Shown here one piece after another: positions 9,701-15,000 of a stretch of DNA of 15,000 nt. The stretch's first letter is position 1. Every line of letters starts with the position of its first letter. A program made the position numbers and the translations under genes. Source of the stretch: Glandiceps talaboti (lineage: Eukaryota > Hemichordata > Enteropneusta > Spengelidae). Under the pieces are notes generated by a model that ran no database searches, was not told the DNA's origin, and saw only the letters and a program-made list of their open reading frames with translations. Location: the NCBI RefSeq assembly GCF_964340395.1, contig NC_135561.1:10258732-10273731 (forward strand). Direction: 5' to 3'.

Positions 9701-12700
9701 ATCCCATGCATCCTTCACGATTTATGTGCATGGAAACTGTAGAAAATTACACACCATATGTTTGTACACTGATATACAGGCAGTCTTTATATGCTTATGT
9801 TTCCATAGTATGGGTAATATCATAATGTTACAGATGTTAACATATACACCAAAGACTCCCTAGCTTAATGGCACAACAAAATGTGACTTATAATTGCGAG
9901 ACATTGGCTATTTCATAAGTATCTCTTTTGTTGCATTTCAGTGAGTATATTGAACTGTTGAACTGCTGTACACCACTTTCACTGAGACTGTTGAACGCAA
10001 CTAATGTACACCACTTTTAGACTGTTGAATGCAATGTATACCATTTCAGGTTCTACAATGGATTGAAAACTCTATAGAAACTTTCAAGAATGATGATGAG
10101 GCACTATAACTTTTAAATTAAAAAATAAAATATCCAGAGGCACTAACCTGGCTACTTGGAGATACAGTACAGTATTTTCACCTTCAACTGTACACAATGC
10201 TGTAGAACGGCCATACAGGGATGGAAGTCCACTGGCCTGGGAATAGCCATGTCCTCCACAGGATAGACGACATATTTCTATACCTCTATTCATCTCATCA
10301 GAAGTGAATGACTTCAGACCAGATGAGATTGCATGCAGCTTGAGATAAAATGTTGTGTAATCAGTTAGTCACCTGACAGTCACATGATAAAAGCTGCAAA
10401 TTATGGGATGCTTGATGTAATCTTAATTCTTCTGTGTGCATCATACTTTATGTACAGAATGTGATGATTAAAGTTTGAGATTATATGGCAGATAAACTAC
10501 CAGAAAGTTAACATAAACACGTGTACATGTAGACACAAACTACAAATCAAATTTATGTCATTACTTACTAGTATTTTTCAGGTAGCAGCACATTCAATCT
10601 CATTCATTCTTTACACTATGTTGATCACATGGTGATTATCTCCACATAACCAAGTCACCGCTATCATCCACTTGTGTAATCTACCACATGCAGCATATTC
10701 AACCCCATGCAGTGAGTACACATACTCACATGATGACAAATATCCACATGACCAAGTTACTGCCATCACCCATGTACTTATGTAAGCTACCACATGCAAC
10801 AATAAGTTTAATGTGTGTCTATCAATAGTTTGCCGATAGTATGTAATACTTACAGCAGACATTGATCTGATATTACCAGCCTTGATCTCATCCTGTGTTT
10901 TTAGAAATATGTCCTTTACAATCTTACCAACAAAGTAAAATGCATAGGCACTTGCTAATCTAGGAAATAGCTTATATTGCTGAGATTGGTAATCAAGGAT
11001 TTGAGGTTCTTCACCACTGGTTTAAAAAAAAAAACACGAAAAAAATTATACAGAATTCTCAGTATCTGCAATATCATTTTATTGCATGCTAGAGGTTCAA
11101 AATAGAAGAAGAAGGTCGATCGATTTATTCTCTGTACCTGAAATAGTATTTTACCACAATGGTAGAGGGTCAAAGGGAACAAGAAGGTCGACTTATTCTC
11201 AAGCGCATCTATAGTAATGCATGTCAAACACATGGAGCGGAAGTTATGGTGTCAACCAAGAAATCAAATGTTCGTTATTTGTATGATGTGCCTAGACACT
11301 AATATTCTATTTCAAGTACCAAGAATTATAAAAATTTTAATTTATTATAATATAATTTGTTTCAGGATCCTTGCCATAGGATCATTCTGTTATCCAGGCT
11401 ATGTTTTGGACCAACTTTTTAAAATACATCTGTAAATCAGCTGTTTTCACATCTACATTTCAGTCCATATCTGCTCTGGTTCTTTAAGCGTAAAGATACA
11501 ATATTATTTGTCAACTTACCCTGGTGTTATTTCTGTTTGTCTTCTAACAGTACTGTATCTGATAGCTATGGTACTTGCCATAGCTAGGCACTCAGCTGCT
11601 GTTCTGGTGAAATTTACACGCAGTAAAACCATTGATCCGTATGCAAGTTTCATACTTTGTGGTTTGATGTATGTACCATCTGGTTGTACCTGGGTAAAGA
11701 TTTTGATGTTTGCCAACCTTGTCACATCTGAAATTTGACTGTTGAAGACTTCATAAACATGAACTTTATGGTCACAAGTGAAATCACTGCATGGCTATAT
11801 GGGTGCAACAGTGCCCAATTTAAAACTAGTTTTATCATTACACTCGATAAGACAGTAATATATACAGAAATTTTCCATCAGGAATTTAAACTGTCTGAAA
11901 AGTTTGACCTTTTCAAGAGAAATCAGCTCAAATTAGCCTTAATAATGTCACTTCTGTGACTGTATTTTACCCTCTCATTGGACTAGGTAAGATCAAGTTA
12001 ACAACTCAAAGTTTAATGCCTGAATATCACTTCTGTGACAGCTTTACAACATAGTAATCCAACCTGGGCTTGTAAAAAAATGCAGGACAACTTCTTTAGA
12101 CAGAATACTAAAGGGCTATGTTTCATGGGTCATCACGTTAGTATTATCCTATCAGTGGTGCTATCAGGATTACATGGAATAATTCTTTGTTCTGGTCGAA
12201 CATTGTTAGTAATAGCTCTGCTAAAAACCAAAACATTTTCACTGGTATCAAGATTTTAATCCTTAATCCGATGTTGATTTCTGAGTGACACACTTACCTT
12301 GGCATACTTCATTAACATATTCTCCCTAGGTATTCTGACATGATCAAATCTGAGGAACCCATTACAGTAGCCATGGTTTTCCATTTTTGGTCCAATATCA
12401 CCAACAGTGACACCTGAATTCATGATAGGAGATTATAAACCCAGGGCTTGTAAAGGTTTACCTGTTACAAAGTTACTTGAAAATGATCTCAATCAAATGA
12501 AGGTATGACTTGTTTGCTATGCATGTCTTATACAGGTAGCATATTGTATATGGTACAACTGCTGACATCAGACCGTGGATGAATGGCACCTGTTACAAAT
12601 GAGGAAACTAAACAACTGAATTGGATTAACAACACATAGCACACCATGTCGGAAGTACAGAGACTTGTATTACATTCTATCATTTAATGAGAAAAGTTTT

Positions 12701-14219
12701 ATGGTTACTTTATATAATAGTTCACAGTTCGCAAACAAATTTCCAGTTCCCCTGGCATTTCATGTACACATGTAAAGTGGCGATAAAACTGTTCTTATCA
12801 AACCAAGGTGGGTAATACAAGTCTCTGCTGTTCCAACACCCTGAGCCAAGTGTTATTAATCCTATTCATTTGTTTACTTTCCCGTAGGCTCGGTTGTCCA
12901 TGGTCTGATGTCAGCAGTTGTATTATGTAACAGCTGCATCTTAACACTTTTCAAGCTAAGTGAATTATTGATCAAATCTTTAAATGTTACAGTTTTTGAT
13001 CCAGAATAGTATCAGCAACTGAGACACCTTGTCAGGAAAGAAAGGGGTGTGTTCAACTTTGAACCCAAAGTATGTATTCCAATCATTGAAAGCTCATAAT
13101 GCTAAAAACTTTACGTGAACTGTGTATGCAAGTCATTTGATCTACAAAGGTGATAAACATTTTTAGTCTTTTCTGTCATATTCATTGCCGATAAATTTCC
13201 ATATGAGGGATGTCACATACATCCAACACATATCATATTCTCCCCATAGTTGTTGCTAGCGCATGAAACACATGTTCATCAAATATTTAAAAAAAACACA
13301 ATCATACTTTAACTTATTCTTATTGGACACAATATTTGAGATATCCCATTAAAATAAAATTGAGAAAAGCTATTGTTCAATAAAACACCAGTTCCATATA
13401 ATCATACACAAACACACAAACACACACACAGAGACATACACACAATAAATACATATATACATACAATGTACATAAAGACACACACAAACAAACAAACACA
13501 CATACACACATACATACATACATACATACATACATACATACATACATACATAAATAATAATTTTGTTGAGTTATATAACTGACCAAGAAGAATCATACAT
13601 TTACTATACAGAGCCACAAGTAGCCTGTACCCCTATGAATAATTGCCTCACCTGGTAATGGTCTGTGATCTTCTAGACTACGTAATTGCACCATAAACTG
13701 ATGAATGCCATGACATTGACCTTTGGTGTACAACTGAGCCACTACCACTGCATGATTTGACTGTAATCCCACTAAACAAACAGTAAAAATATTGAATCAT
13801 GGGCTATACATAGGGTAAAACCAGAAATTTCTAGCCATTTGTGATTAAGGCCGGAATAAATGTCGAACTTCTCATGTGACAAATTTGACACAATAGAACA
13901 CAACACAACTAAATCAAGTACCTGCATCGTGAAAAGATATACAAATAAATATCGCCAATAGTATCTTGTAATGCAGAATACCATTGTTGCAAAATTATGA
14001 AACAAGTCTTACAAAAATGATAAATTATTTCTTTTATGTAACACATAATTGTAGAAAAACATGAAATTGAAACGTTTTCAGGTTCATTGATTTGAGATAC
14101 TATATACTTACAATTTCCCGGCCACCATTTCATAGAAGTCAGAGTTGGACTGTGCATAACAAACTCCTCAGTTTGGGGATCATAGGTTGCAGTTGTTTCC
14201 AACCCTCTGATAAACGTAC
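6640..14219 (-). CDS. ACOX1-like: Peroxisomal acyl-CoA oxidase 1-like gene, right copy, 5'-partial (eleven exons)
   Basis: Exons in transcript order are 14219-14112, 13771-13652, 12413-12298, 11689-11520, 11016-10854, 10338-10148, 9163-9008, 8394-8289, 7941-7789, 7392-7186 and 6702-6640: 1553 nt, or 516 residues plus stop. It aligns in step with human ACOX1 145-660 (recalled sequence), from the FAD-binding beta domain ([16 protein letters not shown]) through both C-terminal helical domains to SKL. The expected catalytic Glu is kept (VEGENTV, codon 10185-10183). Positions equivalent to human Gly178, Arg210, Asn237, Met278 and Gln309 are also kept; several of these are altered in human ACOX1 disease as I recall. 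All ten internal introns are GT-AG and every phase closes. Eleven exons plus three missing upstream ones would equal the 14 exons I recall for the human gene. No lesions are seen. It probably oxidises long-chain acyl-CoAs in peroxisomes; substrate range cannot be told from the sequence. Confidence 0.95.
7186..7392 (-). CDS. ACOX1-like: ACOX right copy, penultimate exon (VDAFDF / YDGNVYE)
   Basis: The acceptor CTTGTCTAG ends at 7393 and the donor is GAG|GTAAGA at 7185. It encodes 69 codons in phase 0, with [27 protein letters not shown] and [11 protein letters not shown]. It is closer to the human sequence ([14 protein letters not shown]) than the left copy, where the same positions read [14 protein letters not shown]. 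Confidence 0.96.
7789..7941 (-). CDS. ACOX1-like: ACOX right copy, exon AHCHYFVVK...NAGDFLQ
   Basis: The acceptor TTTTGATAG ends at 7942 and the donor is CAG|GTAAGA at 7788. It encodes 51 codons in phase 0. [11 protein letters not shown] closely matches the human AHCHYVVVKLF, and [19 protein letters not shown] closes the exon. Confidence 0.95.
8289..8394 (-). CDS. ACOX1-like: ACOX right copy, exon [13 protein letters not shown]...HEAWNNSHI
   Basis: The acceptor TTTTTAATAG ends at 8395 and the donor is CAG|GTAAGT at 8288. The exon is 106 nt, identical in length to the left copy's. It encodes [18 protein letters not shown], then [15 protein letters not shown], matching the human KEVAWN region at the start of the ACOX C-terminal domain. 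Confidence 0.94.
8637..8774. repeat. Short element bounded by 11-bp inverted repeats
   Basis: AGAACCCCATG (8637-8647) and its exact reverse complement CATGGGGTTCT (8764-8774) bound 138 nt that are visibly richer in G and C than the surrounding intron. The interior pairs only weakly. An open frame on the - strand (8759-8451) crosses it without a recognisable domain. A small transposon remnant or relic of a coding element is possible. Confidence 0.35.
9008..9163 (-). CDS. ACOX1-like: ACOX right copy, variable linker exon
   Basis: The acceptor GGTAACTAG ends at 9164 and the donor is AAAG|GTAGGG at 9007. The exon is 156 nt with one leading and two trailing bases. It encodes [20 protein letters not shown], a Lys-rich middle, and AYEHRAQ. 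It is two codons shorter than the left copy's exon, and the middle cannot be aligned with confidence. It links the two C-terminal helical domains. Confidence 0.93.
9164..10147 (-). other. ACOX1-like: Large intron of right ACOX copy
   Basis: This 984-nt AT-rich intron has a degenerate triple repeat near its 5' end in transcript terms (9951-10050). Nothing else was recognised. Confidence 0.85.
9951..10050. repeat. Three degenerate tandem units, GACTGTTGAA...TGTACACCACTTT
   Basis: Three successive units share ACTGTTGAA, a variable gap of 4-10 nt, and TGTACACCACTTT (or TGTATACCATTTC). The units begin near 9953, 9986 and 10019 and are about 33 nt long with small indels. They lie in an intron of the right gene. 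Confidence 0.6.
10148..10338 (-). CDS. ACOX1-like: ACOX right copy, exon with CGGHGYS motif and catalytic Glu
   Basis: The acceptor TATCTCAAG ends at 10339 and the donor is CCAG|GTTAGT at 10147. It is 191 nt, as in the left copy. It encodes [31 protein letters not shown] and [14 protein letters not shown]. The Glu in VEGEN aligns with the mammalian catalytic Glu421. The CGGHGYS loop is the ACOX form of the acyl-CoA dehydrogenase GGxGY flavin-contact motif. Confidence 0.96.
10626..10806. repeat. Two-copy tandem duplication, period about 101 nt
   Basis: The segment from CACATGGTGATTATCTCCAC (10626) recurs in degenerate form from CACATGATGACAAATATCCA (10727). Both copies contain CCACAT.ACCAAGT and end TACCACATGCA. 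They lie in the intron after exon 11016-10854 of the right gene and keep that exon's frame open on the - strand. Confidence 0.65.
10854..11016 (-). CDS. ACOX1-like: ACOX right copy, exon [17 protein letters not shown]
   Basis: The acceptor TTTTTTTAAACCAG ends at 11017 and the donor is GCT|GTAAGT at 10853. The exon is 163 nt: one base plus 54 codons. It encodes [20 protein letters not shown], then [11 protein letters not shown], then the variable helix ending NIRSMSA. It matches the human EPQILDFQTQQYKLFP. The same frame runs open into the following intron as far as 10611. Confidence 0.94.
11071..11201. repeat. Two-copy degenerate direct repeat with AAGAAGGTCGA core
   Basis: Two roughly 60-nt units share TATT(T)TA..., TAGAGG(G)TCAAA, AAGAAGGTCGA and TTATTCTC in the same order, offset by about 71 nt. 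They lie in the intron 11017-11519 of the right gene. No coding potential is seen. Confidence 0.55.
11520..11689 (-). CDS. ACOX1-like: ACOX right copy, exon [10 protein letters not shown]...IRYSTVRRQ
   Basis: The acceptor CTTTACCCAG ends at 11690 and the donor is CCAGG|GTAAGT at 11519. The exon is 170 nt: 56 codons plus two bases. It encodes [20 protein letters not shown] and [19 protein letters not shown]. It begins the first C-terminal helical domain, and IAIRYSxVRxQ is a strong ACOX signature. Confidence 0.95.
12298..12413 (-). CDS. ACOX1-like: ACOX right copy, exon VTVGDIGPK...[12 protein letters not shown]
   Basis: The acceptor ATGAATTCAG ends at 12414 and the donor is AAG|GTAAGT at 12297. 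The exon is 116 nt: two bases finishing Gly plus 38 codons. It encodes [22 protein letters not shown] and [13 protein letters not shown]. The [11 protein letters not shown] block is nearly invariant in the family, and the Asn equivalent to human Asn237 is present. The stretch between GPK and GY diverges from human. Confidence 0.95.
12556..12920. mobile_element. Fold-back MITE-like element with TA target duplications
   Basis: The ends are exact 19-nt inverted repeats, CAACTGCTGACATCAGACC (12556-12574) and its complement (12902-12920). The pairing continues imperfectly inward to about 12716 and 12771, leaving a loop of about 50 nt, so nearly the whole 365-nt element can fold on itself. TA dinucleotides flank both sides (12554-12555, 12921-12922), the target-site duplication used by Tc1/mariner-type transposases. 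It has no transposase frame, so it is non-autonomous. It sits in the intron 12414-13651 of the right gene. The Tc1/mariner link is inferred from the TA and terminal inverted repeat layout. Confidence 0.65.
13403..13555. repeat. Compound (AC)n / (ACAA)n / (ACAT)n microsatellite
   Basis: Mixed AC, ACAA and ACATATAT units lead into a clean ACAT tract (about 13508-13553), 100 nt downstream in transcript terms of the exon 13652-13771. Long frames on both strands (Cys-Met-Tyr-Val or Thr-His-Ile repeats) are microsatellite artefacts. Confidence 0.85.
13652..13771 (-). CDS. ACOX1-like: ACOX right copy, beta-domain exon (NHAVVVAQL)
   Basis: The acceptor GTTTAG ends at 13772 and the donor is CCAG|GTGAGG at 13651. 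The exon is 120 nt, entering with two bases (TG, completing Leu) and leaving one base. It encodes [18 protein letters not shown], then [20 protein letters not shown]. This aligns one to one with the human segment SNHAIVLAQL...HKPLPG. It was found by translating between known neighbours, because it is too short to stand out as an open frame. Confidence 0.94.
14112..14219 (-). CDS. ACOX1-like: ACOX right copy, first exon in window (beta domain, FAD region)
   Basis: On the - strand the acceptor TAATGCAG ends at 14220 and the donor is AAATT|GTAAGT at 14111. Two bases complete a Gly codon, then [19 protein letters not shown] and [13 protein letters not shown] follow; the last base T begins a Leu codon. 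It matches the human [13 protein letters not shown] and KWWPGG segment that surrounds the flavin. An open frame continues 5' of the acceptor, but there it no longer resembles the family. Confidence 0.94.
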
Positions 14220-15000
14220 CTGCATTACAAAAGGATAATAGAAATAATATTGCCAATGGCATGTTTCAGAACTGGTAGCATGGGCAATGAATAATTTTAA
14301 CTTTTTGAAGTCTTTGATTGGTAGAACATTCTGTCTTGGAAAGCCGATTTATACCAGTCCCTGTTCTTATCTTTGCACAAGACACTGTAGTTTGGTTATT
14401 GCTATGGGTTTGTATGGTACCATGCATAACTTAATAATGCAAATTAGAAGCATTCAAACCAAGAATACAGGATTTAGTTTTAAATAATGTAAAGTAACAT
14501 ATCGTTAACATCATTGGCACTATGAAAAATTAGCCAAAAGATTAAAATTGTTATTATTTTCATTAGGTTTTCTTGAATAGCTTCCACAGGATTAATTCCA
14601 TTAATTTGCACCTTGTACTGCAATGGTTAAACATAATTGCATACTTGTATGCTAATGAGTATGAAGGCATTTCATGAAAAGAATCATGTGAGCACATTAC
14701 AGTTACATTTTACAACATTTCTGTTTCTACTTAGCTCAGTCTGTGTGCAAGTGTCAGTGATTAACATACAAACTGGCCACTGCATAGTCATAACTATTTA
14801 ATCACATAGTTTTCCTATAGTCATCAATGATATTGGCTTTTGAGTTTAGTATCACATGGTATGGACTAATGACTCATAGTGACCTCAATTTGCATATAGG
14901 GGCACTAGTCAAGGTCTATTTTCCTCCAGGCACTATTCATGTAGCACAATCAGTGATTTGCTTTTACTACAAAAAGAATGTGCCTGAGAAAGTGATGTAT
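14220..15000 (-). other. ACOX1-like: 5' intron of right ACOX copy, runs off the window
   Basis: The next exon should end with the segment preceding human Thr145 and leave one base before the donor. No such segment was found on the - strand here, so the intron extends past the window edge. The sequence is AT-rich with no recognised repeat or RNA gene. Confidence 0.7.

Noticed and set aside
11945-12043. Repeated TCACTTCTGTGAC palindrome, two copies about 80 nt apart
   Set aside because: It is short and could be chance in this AT-rich intron. No longer shared context surrounds the two copies.
13373-13617. Open frames with Cys-Val-Met-Tyr or Thr-His-Ile repeats
   Set aside because: They are artefacts of the AC/ACAT microsatellite in an intron of the right gene.
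14220-15000. Search for the next upstream ACOX exon on the - strand
   Set aside because: No segment resembling the ETEMGHG-type end with a phase-1 donor was found, so the exon must lie beyond the window.
1-15000. CRISPR array, bacterial operon, rRNA or intact tRNA gene
   Set aside because: No spacer-repeat pattern, Shine-Dalgarno-linked genes, or complete cloverleaf was seen. The tandem repeats are simple microsatellites and the genes are spliced.

Overview
The window is nuclear DNA from a eukaryote, most likely an invertebrate animal. It is AT-rich, its genes are split by GT-AG introns of about 0.3 to 1.2 kb, and it carries several microsatellites and short interspersed repeats. The phylum cannot be fixed from the sequence. 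There is no sign of bacterial gene organisation.

The window holds two incomplete, convergent copies of one gene: peroxisomal acyl-CoA oxidase, ACOX1 family, the enzyme of the first step of peroxisomal beta-oxidation. The left copy (+ strand, 126-3717) enters from outside the window. Six exons encode its last 290 residues, matching residues 371-660 of the human enzyme. The right copy (- strand, 14219-6640) has eleven exons encoding the last 516 residues, matching human 145-660; its first exons lie beyond base 15000. All exon junctions were worked out by hand from splice sites, reading phase and homology. Every intron is GT-AG and all phases close. Both proteins keep the predicted catalytic glutamate (TAEGEN / TVEGEN) and end in the peroxisomal import tripeptide SKL.

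The six shared exons have matching boundaries and phases, and three of the six have the same length (191/191, 162/156, 106/106, 147/153, 207/207, 60/63 nt). The best-conserved exon is 47/69 (68%) identical at the protein level. The simplest reading is an old inverted duplication whose copies both remain under selection and share the same peroxisomal role.

Layout: 1-125 intron; 126-3717 left gene; 3718-6639 convergent intergenic region with poly(A) signals, a short interspersed repeat, a SINE-like segment and a microsatellite; 6640-14219 right gene; 14220-15000 intron of the right gene. Introns hold a long (ACAT)n/(GACA)n tract ending in a small hairpin (2725-3055) that appears related to a repeat at 4078-4200, a 365-bp fold-back MITE-like element with TA target duplications (12556-12920), several degenerate local duplications, and two tRNA-like Pol III promoter candidates. 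Apart from these repeats, nothing resembling a new multi-gene system is visible.
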